Source: Cephalotrichum gorgonifer
Lineage: Eukaryota > Ascomycota > Sordariomycetes > Microascales > Microascaceae
Length of the DNA stretch: 64,000 nt
Direction: 5' to 3'
Assembly: GCA_900312665.1 (NCBI GenBank)
Contig: ONZQ02000002.1
Location: forward strand, 372,001-436,000
Position 1 is the stretch's first letter. Each line of letters starts with the position of its first letter. The translations under genes and the position numbers were made by a program. Positions 45,040 to 56,704 of this stretch are shown here, piece after piece. Under the pieces are notes generated by a model. That model did not search any database and had not been told where the DNA came from. It saw nothing but the letters and a program-made list of their open reading frames with translations.

Positions 45040-46089
45040 ATGGAACTGCAAGATTCCAGCGCCTTCATTGGAGGTATGGGTTACGTTCATAGTGTGGTGA
45101 AGATTTCTCCGAGCTCCTGGGATACTCTGGAAGGTCCCTTAGCTTGTCATTGTTGCAGGGTTCGGTAATAAGTATAGCTATAGAGAATTTTGGAAGGAGC
45201 TCACAGGAAGTTCAGGAAGGAGCTATCGAGAAGTTTGGGAAATATATTACAACCTCTCTCAACGACCACATCACTCGAGAGATGGTTACCAAGGAGTTAC
45301 GCAAATTGGAGATAAAACGAAAATAGGCACTACGATGGCCAATGTCTCAATCATGACTTGCCTCCTTGTTATGCTCGTCCAGATCTTTCCCTTGGGGGAA
45401 ATCGCTGACGACCTGTGTCCGCTGGACGACGACAAGTATCCATTCGAGTACGATAACCTCGCCTCCAAATTCATCAAGCTCCTGGCTATGGTAGAGCAAG
45501 TTGTGAGGGATACCCAGCGCCCCGAGTCCTCGGAGTCATCGAATATCATGGCCGTGGTGGACCGACTCGGGGAGCGACTCGAGCAGAGACTTGGGAAGAA
45601 CAGCCGGTCGGCTATATCTCCGGCATTTTTAAGATGATGGCAATACTAGGTGTTATCTGGATGGTTGGGGGGGGGGGGGGATGCTCTCGCTACGAATGGC
45701 TGCCGCCTAGGACGAGGCAGTCAAATATGCCAGGGAACAGAACGAAGATGATCGCACCCCGGTTGCGGAAACGATCCTGACTCTTGACAGCCTCCTATCT
45801 CCATTCCGACTACACCCGGACATTGGGGAAATGATCAATAATCCGACGACAGGCGGAAGCAGCAACTTACGCCAGGAGCGACACAGCCGAAGCCAACAGG
45901 GCCCGGGCCGATGCCCAAACCCGATTCGAGCAGGTCACGGTGCAGGGAGGAGGGGATAGGAAGGCGTTAGACGGCCAACTGGTGACGGCACAGCGCGAGT
46001 GGGCCGAACTGAGGCAACAAATGAACGAGTCTGCGGCATCGCTGGGCCAGGGAGCCTGGCCAGGAGTGAGTGGGAGGTTAAGGGAATGA
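45040..46089 (+). CDS. Unrecognised gene candidate, possibly decaying
   Basis: Exon 1 may be 45040-45073 and exon 2 from 45159 (85-base intron, GTATGG/CAG, phase 1). This gives a coherent start, MELQDSSAFIGGFGNKYS, then REFWKELTG, CLLVMLVQIFPLGEIADDL and RLGERLEQRLG by about 45590. The frame then stops at 45635. The next frame reads GYISGIFKMMAIL to about 45650. A likely intron containing 14 Gs follows. Then come DEAVKYAREQNEDD (45711 on) and, one frame further, RRQAEAATYARSDTAEANRA to TGA at 46087-46089. At least two frame changes are needed. It is either an accessory gene with assembly errors in homopolymers or a pseudogene. No family recognised. Confidence 0.35.
45667..45680 (+). repeat. 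Poly-G run (14 G)
   Basis: Fourteen consecutive Gs inside a probable intron of the gene candidate at 45.0-46.1 kb. Confidence 0.9.
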
Positions 46090-46375
46090 ATGGGGCGGGC
46101 GGACTATTTCTTTCTTATTGGTTCTTCGTGCTTGTTTGACCAACGCTGCCACCGCTTTGGCTAGGGCCAATAACACTAATTACAAATGAAGACGGATAGA
46201 AGAGGCGAGCACGGAATAAAAGGAGGCCCGTATGGCAGTCTCGCTGACGGTCGCAGATCCCAAGCTGATGCCGTGGCTAATACATATAAACTCGAATTTC
46301 TTTTCTCCCCATATTCCACCCCTTTCTTTCCAACCCCCCGTGCCCTCCGTTGACTCTCCTACCCGGACCGAATCT

Positions 46376-46660
46376 CTATATCTCCCTCTCCCTATCCTTC
46401 CGCTCCGCATCCTCCTCGCTAACCTGCGAGTGAGTATCCGGTAGAATCCCCTCCATGTTTCCCATCTGCAGGCTCCTCTTCCTGTCCTCGGGCGTCCAGC
46501 TCTGGCGCCTCGGGATGCCCGGCTTCCAGCTCTGCGTCAGCCAGACGGCATGGGCGGTGGAGGCGAGCCTGGGGCGGTGGTGCGGCTGGGGGTCCTCCTC
46601 CTCCTGGCCCTTGACCTCGTCCTTGACCTCGTCCTTGACCTCGTCCTTGGGGTCGGCCAT
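46376..46660 (-). CDS. Small charged protein with DEVK repeats
   Basis: Single exon, 94 aa, ATG at 46660. After MADPK come three perfect DEVK tetrapeptides, encoded by a near-identical 12-base unit. An acidic and His/Pro stretch follows, then a conserved-looking part, SWKPGIPRRQSWTPEDRKRS with QMGNMEGI, and a charged end. I recall small fungal proteins with a repeated W-x-P...RRQSW-x-x-ED pattern, but no function is known to me. It is cytosolic or nuclear by composition. The preserved second half argues that it is a real gene in spite of its size. Confidence 0.6.
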   Translation of the reverse strand: MADPKDEVKDEVKDEVKGQEEEDPQPHHRPRLASTAHAVWLTQSWKPGIPRRQSWTPEDRKRSLQMGNMEGILPDTHSQVSEEDAERKDREREI

Positions 46661-48153
46661 TTTTCAACCGGGCTTCGGTTCTTGTTTTTCTTGTTTTCTT
46701 CTTGACTTGTTCGCGTGTGCGTTTGGTGAAACAGACGGTATGCTTGTTGTCGTTCTGATTGGGATCGAAGAACGGTTCAACTCTTTCGAGGAGGAGAGAA
46801 GTGATCTGCGATGGAAAATGTATCCGATGGTTGATTTCGAGGATTGTGGTGATGTCCAGGACGTCTAGGCCTTCTCATAGAATGTGTTGTTTGTCTGGTG
46901 ATTGTTGGATCAGAGCAAGTATTAGACGGTCTCTTGTAGAGGAGGGGGGGATTTGGTGATGATATCAGCCAAAAAATGGCAGGAGTCAGTCTCACAGGAG
47001 GTAGTGCCGTTCCTCGGAGGTCCGACCCCGCGAAAGGTCGCGTCACTCACACGGATCGTTACACGGCTTCAACACGTCAAACAAGAGCCACGCCGAGGAA
47101 AAACAGTTCCTATTCGGCAGGAGCCGTTCCTGGGTGGTGTGGTCGGGGCCCTCACGCCACCCGGAGACGTCATTAATAGCGCCATCTCTATCCGATCCCC
47201 CCATTTACATACGCTAATTTCATGTGATTATTACTATTAGATGGAATATCGAGTCGCGGGTGGCCAGTTCTTCTCGCCTTTACCGCCCTAAGAGCTGTCA
47301 GTGGACATTATTCGGGAGTTCGTGTAAGTCGACCTCCTCAACCTGAGGGGCAAGCGGACAAAATTCGGACAACCACGGTCAAGGTTGCCACTTCCCGCAC
47401 CTTTCCATCCGCACGTGATAACGTGTGGAACTTGCTTCAAGGGTAGGAATTTGATATAATCAACTGCTTGACATCATACTTCTTCCCTGATGATATTAGA
47501 AAGATCGTGATCGACTTCATCCCGGCTCCCCAGAAACACGGACATTGTATCCGAGCTCCGTGTAAGTCGAGGCCCACCAACACTCTGATATACTCACTCC
47601 CAGTCCCACTGGCAAGTGGCCAGCTCGCAAATGGCCTTTCCCAGTAACTTGTTTGCCTGCTATTGAAATACGCTGGAAAAAAAAAAGGGTTTAGCCGAGA
47701 ACCTGGACACCCGACATAGCACTGCACCCTCACAAACAAGCCCCGAATGCCTGGCCCAACCGTGGTGAAGAAAATGGGATTAAGACGGCGATAAATATCG
47801 CAAAGAAAACTCGACGCCCTGCGCTATGCTCCCCGTTAATCCCACAAGAACTCTAAAAAAAATAACATAAACCGGGTCCCTCCTTCACTCCCTCCAACCT
47901 GTTGCTCTCAAGTCCCTTCCTCAGAGGCGGATTGTGAGGGAGGCAGAACATATCGCAAGACTGGACGCAACTTAAAACAACAAAAAAGCAAGGTGCCGCC
48001 GACCCAAGGGGTATGTCCTCCCGAGAAAATGCAAGACGACCTGACAAGACGTAGGAACAAATACAGTGGACAGCATGCCGAAGAGGCATGCTGCCATCAT
48101 CTCAGCGCTCTCCCCGCGCGGGGCTTGTGTAACAAATCTCTCCTCCCATCTCA
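46661..48153. other. 1.5 kb intergenic interval, no gene seen
   Basis: Promoter of the small DEVK protein on the left and 3' side of TOS4 on the right. Two short stretches at about 47310-47330 and 47555-47575 share the word CGTGTAAGTCGA after weakly similar F-box-like codons, too little to call a gene. Confidence 0.4.
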
Positions 48154-49793
48154 TCACGGCGTCCGTGGCCTCTTCCAGTAGTATTGCTAGAAAAGAAAAG
48201 CACGGTTAGCAAATGTCCCGTATCCAAGAACACAGACATATCCCCGAAACTTACTTTGTGCTGCTTCCGACACGCCCTCAGACTAGGCTTCCTCAGCCCA
48301 TCCACAACCGCCGCCCGCCTATCCGCATCCCCATCGAACTCAGGGACATAGTAGTACTCGCTCTCGAGCGCCTTCCCGGCCGCGTCCTTGCCCTGTCGCG
48401 AGATCACCCCGATGCACGCCGTGCCCTCGATCAAGCTCTGCAGCTGCTCCTTCGTTACGTCCTTCCGCTCGTCGGCGGGCAGGTTCTGCATTATCGCCGA
48501 GAGCGGCGTGGACGATAGCCGGGAGTACGCGAGCTGGTTCACGACGTGGTTCGAGAGAACCGGGTTCTCGAACGGCGCCTTCGGCGCCTCCTCCTCTGGC
48601 GCGCCCGGATTCTCCGACGTAAATTCTGAGGTTGACTCCCTCTCGCGGACAGGGGGGAGGCGCCCCCTGTTGTTGGGTGACCTGTTCACCTTGGGCGACG
48701 ACGCCGTGATGGATGCGAGCCGGTCCGACAAGTTCGCGCCAAAGGGCCCGAACGAATGCACGATCGGGTCGTTCTCCTCGTTGGGGTCGTTCTCGTCATC
48801 GTCATAATCCGGGTCGCTCAGGTCCGACGAGAAGGAATTCGTCAGGTCCGTCGAAATACTCGAGTTAGGATCCGCAACCCTCCCCCTGGACTCCTGGGGT
48901 GCATCATCCTCATCCGCACTGGGGTCGACGTAGATCTCGACATTATCATGGCTATCGCGCTCGGTAGTCGGTAGCAGCATCTGCAGCCTCTTCGAGCTGG
49001 AGAGATTCGCAGGTGTCGGCGACACAGGCGACTCGATACGCGTGGACCGCCTCAGCGGACTCGACTGTAGGAAACCACCCGGCGTATTCCCGCCCCCACC
49101 GACCCTGGACCTCGGCGAGTCACCCCACGACGCCTCAGAGGGATCAGGCGAGCAGACGCTCTTCGGCCACTGCACCATCACGCGCGCATCCTGCACATCA
49201 AGCATCATCTCCGTGCCCTCCGTCTCGGAGGTGAACGAGTCACCCTTCCATAGCTCGTACGTCCGGCCCTGGCAGTGCAGCTTCAGTCCGTTCCACCCGT
49301 TGCACACGATCTCAATCTTATTCGGCTCGAGGGGCGACGCCGCGGGCACGTACCGCGCCTTGACGTGCACGCGGGAGATGAGCCTGTTCGCGGAGAGCTG
49401 GTAGTTAGACGAGTTGCTCGAGCGGCCCATGAGAAGCGTCTCGCCGTTGCCGTTCAGCACAATGGTCGGCACGGCGGAGAGGGGCGCCCGCTCTGAGAGC
49501 GAGGACTGGGTGCGGGCGAAGGTCGACGACGTCGCCCGAGGTGGCGAGGAGGAGAGGATGCCGGTGCTCGAGGTCGGTATGGGCGTCGGGTACTTGAGAT
49601 AGGCGGCGCTGGAGTTGTTCTTCCCCGTTGCCTGACGCTTGGCCGGGCGAGGGAGGCCCGGCGACGAGGAGAGGGGTTCGAAAGGCGGGAGTAGGCTTGG
49701 GGCCGGCCGTTTCGTGCCCGCGGTGGCCGTAGAAACCGGGTGGGCAGCGGGGGGGAGCGTGGGCTCCTGGTGTTCCGAAGGTGAGGAGTTCAT
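48154..49793 (-). CDS. TOS4: FHA-domain protein of the Tos4/Plm2 type
   Basis: Two exons read 49793-48255 and 48186-48154 (523 aa), with a 68-base intron (GTAAGT/TAG, phase 0). The 33-base last exon encodes QYYWKRPRTP, completing a basic C-terminus that continues RKPSLRACRKQHK. An FHA domain spans about 105-210: TIVLNGNGETLLMGRSS, ISRVHVKARYV, then the NGWNGLKLH loop. The middle is Ser/Asp/Glu-rich. Near the end, SSTPLSAIMQNLPAD and ACIGVISRQGKDAAGK are typical of filamentous-fungal Tos4-like proteins. Yeast Tos4 is a G1/S-regulated nuclear protein that uses its FHA domain to bind histone deacetylase complexes. The same role is inferred here. Confidence 0.85.
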
Positions 49794-52212
49794 TATGGTG
49801 ACCGTGGCCTGTCACGAGCTCGAAGCTCCCAAAAACAAGGTGGGCGAGTTGAAAAAAGGTTCGTTGGTTGAGAAACAACCTCCGAGAAAAGTTATGTGCG
49901 GGAGTCCGCGGTTGGCAGGTGTAAGTTCTCACACTCTTCTGGTATGCGTGGTACGGTTCCTCTCTGGCGCGTTGCCTCGTGATTTCCCGTTCTTTCCTGC
50001 CAAACGAATAATCCAAAAAGGATCTATGCCTTCGCGAGAAGATTTACTACCCGGGCAAAAGAAATTTCAAACGCGTTGTGGCTTGCGTGGTCCAGATCAA
50101 GAAGCAGAGGTAGGTGTTGTGTTCGTGTCGATACCTAGCACCAAAGTACCCAAACCTCTCGAATCCCCAAGGTGGTCTGCGTTGTTTTTGCTTTTCAGTA
50201 AAAAGGTGGACGTATTAAAAGAGGAGATGGAATTAACCAAGGGTCTGAAAAGATGGCCTGGCCTACTTTCAAAAGACCCTTTGAGTATGTGCGTTGTGGG
50301 ATTGGGGGTTTGGAGGAGAGGTCGGGGGTTGTGGGAGGAGACAGACGCGGCAGAGGAGGGGGCAGAGTGACATTTAAAGAGGTCGTCGTTGCGTGTTTCC
50401 GACACGCGATTTTCCCTCGCGCGTGTTGGCGTTGGCGTTGCGTTGGCGTGTCAAAGTGGCTCCAGTGATGCGCTGAAGCGGGTATCGGTTGTACTAAAGT
50501 ACCGTGCTAATGCTGTGAAATTGTGCATCTGGGGGGGCTGGCGAACCGCCTGTGGGACCGGGACATAGCGGGTGTACCGCCTGTGGGACATCACGCTCCA
50601 GCAGGGTCATTGCACTACCCAGCTTCTGTATTAGAATTGTGCTCGTGCTTGAACCTGAGCTTGGTCCGAGACAGCTTGTACGGTGCTATTATTTCCACTC
50701 AACGGCCCCGATTTCAAGATTCTTCGAGTCCTTTAACCAGACCAGAGTTTAGTCTCGCAAATTCCCAAACTACGAGTACAGCGAAGAGAAAGCAGCTAGA
50801 GTTATTACAAGTACCTTCACCAAAGCCAAGCCCGCTCCGGATAGGTGGTCGTGTCGTGTACTTTGTATCCGTACGGCGCAGAGTGACTCCGGCCTAATAA
50901 GTTAATAAGTCACGTCTCCACTCGGCCGACCCCTCCAACGGCGGACATGGAAGTGCAAGGGTCACGGCGTTTGGAAAGCGCGTCTCTGACCAAAGAGATC
51001 TGATACCGAGCAAGTCACGATTTCCCGAGGATGTATCCATATCCGTACTTTGTAATGTATCATACTCTGTGCTCGCACCTTTTTCTAATTAGCCACTCCG
51101 TGTTCCTACTTTTCTTGCAGTGTCCCCTAATCCTACCCTCTCATCGGCCGTATCCTTTGTCTCGGCCTTGGGTACCAGGGTTCACTCATTTCGTCATTGA
51201 ATTTAGCTGCGCAGATGGAGATACGCAGAGAGCTTACTATATATACTTACTACTTGTACATGTCAATGAACCCCCCTTGTCTCCATACCCGACACGACTG
51301 TCAGATCTCCATTCACGATACTTGCCTCTCGCACATCTCGCACCCCGATCACATGTTCAACTCCCCCAGAAGCCCTTGGTATGCTTGCTTGTAATATCTC
51401 ACGGTAAATGAAACCTAGCCGAGCGCTTGAATCACTCCTCCAGGGACCCGATTGAAGGGTAGTGTACGAGGAGTCGAGGACACGGGTAAGCGCTGGTCCT
51501 ACCAGCGGGGCGGTTTCCGGATTTGTAGTCGAGAGAGGGGCAGCGTGTCGAGTCGCGTCAGTGGAAGCTTGGCTGGGAAAGATTTGAAATTTGGAAGGCG
51601 GGAGCCCGCATCATCCGCAGCTTGGAAATACCCCACCGCCGCGAGAATATAAGTTATAAGTCCACTCGTAGCTTTCTTAAGATCCTGGCTGGTGTCGATA
51701 TGAGGGGCGGGTACAGACTGGGTCCTCCAACTCGTTCACCGAACTCACCGAACCTTCTTGCCTGACATCACCATCTCTTTCACTTAGCACCCGTAGGTAT
51801 TTACAATTGTTGAGCTATGAGAATAAGCACGATGCATATTCAATGTCCCCATTCTCTAATATAACAAGATACCAACTGCCAAAGTTGCGGTCGACGCGGC
51901 CGATAAATTCTGCGCTTAATGAGAGTTTCTGATGATTAAGACGACCCTTTTGTCTCACAGTATGCTCACCGAGCTCACCGAAATACGCGGCTGTTCATTG
52001 GCTAATTAATCCTACCATTGGTGGTGAAGACCGCCTGCAGTAAAGAAAAAAATTCTGCCGGCGAACCCCACTACACCGACCTCCCGACAACTTTTTTTTT
52101 TCTTCCCCATCCGCAAACCCACTTGTCGCCGCAACTGCGAATTCGACCCCTTCGCAATTGACACCCCCGAAAACCTCCCACACCACTCCTCACACCACAT
52201 CCCCCTCACACA
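49794..52212. other. 2.4 kb divergent intergenic region
   Basis: Between TOS4 (-) and CIC1 (+). It has GTAC-rich words near 50502, 50860 and 51035 and an A-rich leader just before CIC1. No supported coding frame or RNA gene. Confidence 0.45.
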
Positions 52213-53400
52213 ATGGCACCCAAGAAGAAGGTAGTAAAAGCGGCGGCCCCCGTGGCCGTCCCTGCGCCCACTGCTGTTGCCCCCGCCGCCGCCAACGAGA
52301 TCAACGCAGAGCAGACCCTCAAGGCCTCCAAGGCGCTCCTCGCCCACATGCAGAAGGCCTCCAAGCAGAAGGCTGAGGCGTCAACCAAGAAGAACCTCCT
52401 CGACGAGATCGACGAGGACGGTGCCCTCGCCCTCTCCGAGACGCCCGTCTGGCTCACCCTCACCACCAAGCGCCACATCGTCGACACGAACAAGCTCAAG
52501 CCGGACAAGATCTCCGTCCCGCACCCGCTCCACACCAACCCGAACGAGACGATATGCCTCATCACCGCGGACCCCCAGCGCTCCTACAAGGACATCATCG
52601 CCTCGGACGACTTCCCCGCCGACCTCCGCAAGAGGATCACCCGCGTGATCGGGTACACCAAGGTGCGCGCCAAGTATAGGCAGTACGAGGCCCAGAGGCA
52701 GCTCCTGTCCTCGCACGACATCTTCATCAGCGACGACAGGATAATCAACCGCCTCCCCCAGGCGCTGGGCAAGACCTTCTACAAGACCACCGCTAAGCGG
52801 CCCATCCCCGTCACCTTCCGGACCGCGAGGACCGCGGCCGCCGGCAAGAAGGGCGGCAAGAGGCAGGACGGCGACGAGGTCGTCAACGTCCCCACGGCCG
52901 CGGACGTCGCCGCCGAGGTCAACAAGGCCCTGGGCTGCGCCCTCGTCGCCCTCTCGCCGTCGACCAACACCGCCATCAAGGTCGGCTACGCCTCCTGGAC
53001 GGCGGAGCAGATCGCCGAGAACGTAGCCGCGGTCGCGACGTCGCTCATCTCGAAGCACGTGCCCAAGGGGTGGAGCAACGTGAAGAGCATCTACATCAAG
53101 GGTCCCGAGACCACGGCGCTGCCGATCTGGCAGACCGAGGAGCTCTGGGTCGACGGCGCGGACGTCGTCGCCGACAAGGAGGGCGAGACCAAGGCCGTCA
53201 AGGACGTCGAGAAGGCGAATGTCGGCAAGAAGAGGAAGTCGCTGGAGGAGGAGAAGCCGGAGTCGAAGAAGGGCCCCCTAAGCAAGAAGGTGAAGAAGCT
53301 GCCCGAGAGCAACGACGACGACTTGAAGAAGCAGATCTCCGAGACGAAGACGAGGTTGAGGAAGCAGAAGGCGGCTAGCAAGGCGGCGTTGGACGATTAA
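52213..53400 (+). CDS. CIC1: Ribosomal L1-fold ribosome assembly factor Cic1
   Basis: Single exon, 395 aa, ATG in an ACACA-ATGG context. An Ala/Pro/Lys-rich start is followed by a ribosomal L1 fold at about 70-320: TPVWLTLTTKRHIVDTNKLKP, TICLITADPQRSYKD, VIGYTKVRAKYRQYEAQRQL, SSHDIFISDDRIINRLPQ. The closing element is GWSNVKSIYIKGPET. The C-terminal about 70 residues are Lys/Glu-rich and probably nucleolar-targeting. Proteins with this order (yeast Cic1/Nsa3, animal RSL1D1) bind pre-60S particles near ITS2 and aid late nucleolar assembly. The related Utp30 is shorter, so Cic1 is preferred. Strong G/C third positions suggest high expression. Confidence 0.88.
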   Translation: MAPKKKVVKAAAPVAVPAPTAVAPAAANEINAEQTLKASKALLAHMQKASKQKAEASTKKNLLDEIDEDGALALSETPVWLTLTTKRHIVDTNKLKPDKISVPHPLHTNPNETICLITADPQRSYKDIIASDDFPADLRKRITRVIGYTKVRAKYRQYEAQRQLLSSHDIFISDDRIINRLPQALGKTFYKTTAKRPIPVTFRTARTAAAGKKGGKRQDGDEVVNVPTAADVAAEVNKALGCALVALSPSTNTAIKVGYASWTAEQIAENVAAVATSLISKHVPKGWSNVKSIYIKGPETTALPIWQTEELWVDGADVVADKEGETKAVKDVEKANVGKKRKSLEEEKPESKKGPLSKKVKKLPESNDDDLKKQISETKTRLRKQKAASKAALDD

Positions 53401-53684
53401 GGGGTTAGCTCAAGGCTTGAGGGGAAAGGGGAAGTGCGTCCGGGTTTCATTAAAAAAGTACGGCGTTGGTTGGCTTTGCGGGAATAACCATGGAAACAAT
53501 GTACTTTCAAGACTATTGCTAGAAGGGCAGGCTTTCCAGTGCATATTACATTTGCCCATTGTTCAGTTCATTTCCCTCGGTCCCAATTTAGACTCGGCTC
53601 GAATCCATCCATCATACACGTGCTACTAGTTTAAGGAGAAATCAAAACACAACGCAGAGGAAACGCACAAAACTCTTTGCACAA

Positions 53685-54713
53685 TCACAGTTCCTCCGAC
53701 CCAGCCCTGGAGTCGAACTTCTTCCCAAACGGTCCGAAGAAGGACTCCATGGCCTCCCTTAGCACACCCTCCAGAATCTGCATGTGCTCACCAGGCGTCT
53801 TCTTAAAGGTAATACCCCCCTTCCTATCCAGGGCCCTCAGACCTAGCCAGTCCTCGCTGTAGAGCTTACTCCCGCGCAGCGGTGTAACTACGGTGCCGTT
53901 GACGTCCTCGAACCACGCCGACTCCTTCGGGATAAGTGTCGTGTCGTCCTCAAACATGTACAGCACTAGATTCTCCAACGACGCCAAGTTCTCCGCGTAG
54001 GTCGCGTTCTTACGGTCCTTCTCGTTATTCACATCCGCGAGGAAGTTCGAGCCCTCAATGTACGAGGTGTAGTCCTGCGGGTCGCGGAAGTACTGCGCGG
54101 GAACGAGCCTCCCCTGCACGAAGCTCGACCACGTGTTGAACCTCAGGAGGGCCATGGCACCCTTGCAGAGATAGTCCGTGGCGCCGCAGTCCTTGAAGTC
54201 TGTGATGCCCGTGTGCGGGCTCCCGAAGGTCACCAGGCTGCGCACGGGAGGATTATTGCACCGCTCGACGTAGCCGCGGAGGAAGACGCCGCCCTGTGAG
54301 AAGCCGAGGGCGTCGATGGCGGGTGCCGTGGAGAGGATGGGGTGGGCGGCGAGGGCGGCGCAGACGTCCGCGAGCTGGTCGGTGACGTTGCCGTAGAAGG
54401 AGGCTGTGCGGTCGGAGTTGCCGTCCTGGCCCAGCTTGATGGGGTAGACGAAGGTTCCGGGGTTTACGTGCTCGGCGAGGGAGTAGACTTCTTTCATACC
54501 CTCTCCGTCGAAGGAGTCACCGAGACCTGCGAGTTGGGGTTAGAGGGTCGTCATCGTGGTGGGGTTGAGGAGTCCGGTACTTGACATACCATGCCAGACG
54601 ACAAGCGGCAACGGAGTCTCGTCGTCATCGTCTGAGGGGCGGGGGGATGCGATGCCCGCGGCCGCCAGGGCCGCGGAGGCGTAAAGAATATGTGATACCG
54701 TATTGTACCGCAT
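53685..54713 (-). CDS. PPT1: Palmitoyl-protein thioesterase 1
   Basis: Two exons read 54713-54590 and 54526-53685 (321 aa), with a 63-base intron (GTATGT/CAG, phase 1) inside the HG-LGD motif. Residues 1-22 form a signal peptide (HILYASAALAAAGIAS). The alpha/beta-hydrolase landmarks are VVWHGLGDSF, the nucleophile elbow GFSQGG (Ser118), SPHTGITDFKDCG, DDTTLIPKESAWF carrying the probable catalytic Asp, and GEHMQ (His289). PPT1 removes thioester-linked fatty acids from proteins and works in the vacuole or lysosome. A later ATG than 54755 is chosen so that the signal peptide leads. It shares a 449-base promoter region with CTK2. Confidence 0.92.
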
Positions 54714-55162
54714 AATGAAGTCCGAGTTTAAGACGAGATATGATGTCGTTGGCAATTGTATCTTACCACGAAGCTTAACTGCGTTGTTGTTGGACGTGGG
54801 TGGCGGGTGCCTGGGGAAGCTGGGGTGAGTGAGCTCTTATCGCCTTATCGTTGCCTGGCTGGTGTTTCACCCAGCTTATATAATCCACGCGTTATCCTGT
54901 GCACCCGGAAAGTCTCCATGAAAGTCGCGGGGCAATTTTTCGAAACTCCCAGGGAAGAAAACAAGCTTCGGGCAGTCGACGAACCTCACCTGTCGCATCT
55001 TCGCAACCTCTCAATCCAACCTCAGACGCCAACATAGCGTCTCGGAACACTCTGTGAAGCTCGAATACCCCATGACATCGTCTTATTGAGAAACAGGTCC
55101 CTTCTCGTTGGCCTGTCCTCTGAGGACCCGAATACCTTTGCCAGGCGCCGCCTACCCGCAAC
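54714..55162. promoter_or_regulatory. PPT1-CTK2 bidirectional promoter region
   Basis: 449 bases between the two divergent ATGs. No clear single element beyond a TTATATAA-like stretch near 54876; no reading frame of interest. Confidence 0.4.
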
Positions 55163-56704
55163 ATGACGTCCTCAGGAACTGCCCGCAATGGGGCACCCCC
55201 GGCTGATAGGAGGCCCGACACTAAGACGGAAACCCCAGTCGCGCACCCCTCGGACCAATCCCTACCGGTTGGCCCTCACCCGGGCGTCGTCTCTGTGCCG
55301 GCGCAATACGTCTTCGAACAGAACATCCGCCAGATGCAGACGGCCGTCGGTTCGGACCCCACGCGCGAGGACAACTATCGCTTGCAGGGTGTTCAGGCGA
55401 TCGATAATGTCCGCCAGGCGCTGCACCTGTATGCTTCGATATCCCAGACCCCAGACCTCAGATCCCAATCCGAGAAGGCTCCGGTGCTAACCCCTTCCTA
55501 GGCCGGTAAGAACCTTCGACACGGCGGCCGTCTACTTCCATCGATTCCGACTCCGCCATAGAGAGGCAGAGTACAATTTACAAGACTCGGCCATGGCGGC
55601 GCTCTTCGTGGCGTGTAAAGTGGAGGACACGATCAAGAAGTCCAAGGACATTCTATGTGCGGCATACAACCTTAAGAATCCAGACCACCAGACTACTCCT
55701 GACGACAAGGTGTGTTCCTACCTCTCACTCCACCTTTCACCCCTTGGACGCCCTTCCTAACCCGGAATGACTCCTAGATCTTCGAACAACCCTCCCGCGT
55801 CCTCGTCGGCCTCGAGCGCATGATCCTTGAGATAATTGGCTTTGACTTCCGCACGCGCTACCCCCAAAAGTACCTCGTCAAGCTCATTCGCGAGCTCCTC
55901 GGTCCTGCCGCCGGCCGCCCTTTCTTCGAGATCGCCTACGAGATGTCCATCGACATGTACAAGACCTTTGTACCTATAAAGCAGACCTGCCTCACCATGG
56001 TCCTCGCCATCGTGCACCTCACGGCCCTCATCACCGACACTCACACCGACCTGCTGGCCGACCTCGACCCGGCACGGTACAGCGTCACACGGCGGAGCCT
56101 CATGGAGACGATCCTGGACCTACTTGAGCTGTACACGCACTTCCACAAGCTGACGAAGGTCGGTGCGCGCTTCGATCTGAACCGGTTCATCGATGTCAAG
56201 ATCAAGATCAACGACCAGATCGACGCGAGCCCAGACCTCTCTCGGCTCGAGTTCAGCTGCGAATCGTGCGCGGAGAGGGATATGGCTGAGAGCAGGGCGG
56301 CCACCTCCTCGTCGGGGCCCGTCACGTCGCTGGGTATCACGTCGGTGTTTAACCCCGTCAAGCCCGGGAGTCGGGGCTCGGACACTACGGTGCGCTTCGT
56401 GTTTGATCGGGAGCAGGCGCAGGAGGAGGCTAGGGCGGTCGGGGTCTACTTCAATGAGGAGTACGAGGAGTACGAAGCCGAGATTGAGGAGCCAATTCCG
56501 GAGCCGGAGCGGTTCCAGGATCCCAGGGACCGCGGACACGGGCCAGGGCCAGGGCCTGGACACCCACCGGGAGGGAGAGGGCGGCGGGGAGGGAGGGGAG
56601 GAGGGAGACACGACGGGTGGGGCCCGTATCCGCGAAATCCGCGGGGCCACGGGCCTCACGATAGGCGCGGAGGGGGTGGAGGTGGTGGGAGGCGATATCA
56701 CTGA
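55163..56704 (+). CDS. CTK2: Cyclin subunit of the CTD kinase I complex (Ctk2)
   Basis: Three exons: 55163-55428, 55502-55709 and 55778-56704 (466 aa). Introns are 73 and 68 bases. The cyclin core reads VRTFDTAAVYFHRFRLRH, ALFVACKVEDTIKKSKDIL, LVGLERMILEIIGFDFRTR and YEMSIDMYKTFVPIKQTCL. RRSLMETILDLLELYTHF is a signature of Ctk2 in fungi. The C-terminus after about 400 is acidic and then Gly/Arg-rich (RGG-like). Ctk2 pairs with the kinase Ctk1, with Ctk3, to phosphorylate Ser2 of the RNA polymerase II tail. The RGG end is an addition compared with yeast Ctk2. The identification is strong. Confidence 0.9.

Noticed and set aside
47270..47590. Two F-box-like fragments followed by CGTGTAAGTCGA
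   Set aside because: Similarity is short and there are no adjoining exons; chance cannot be excluded.
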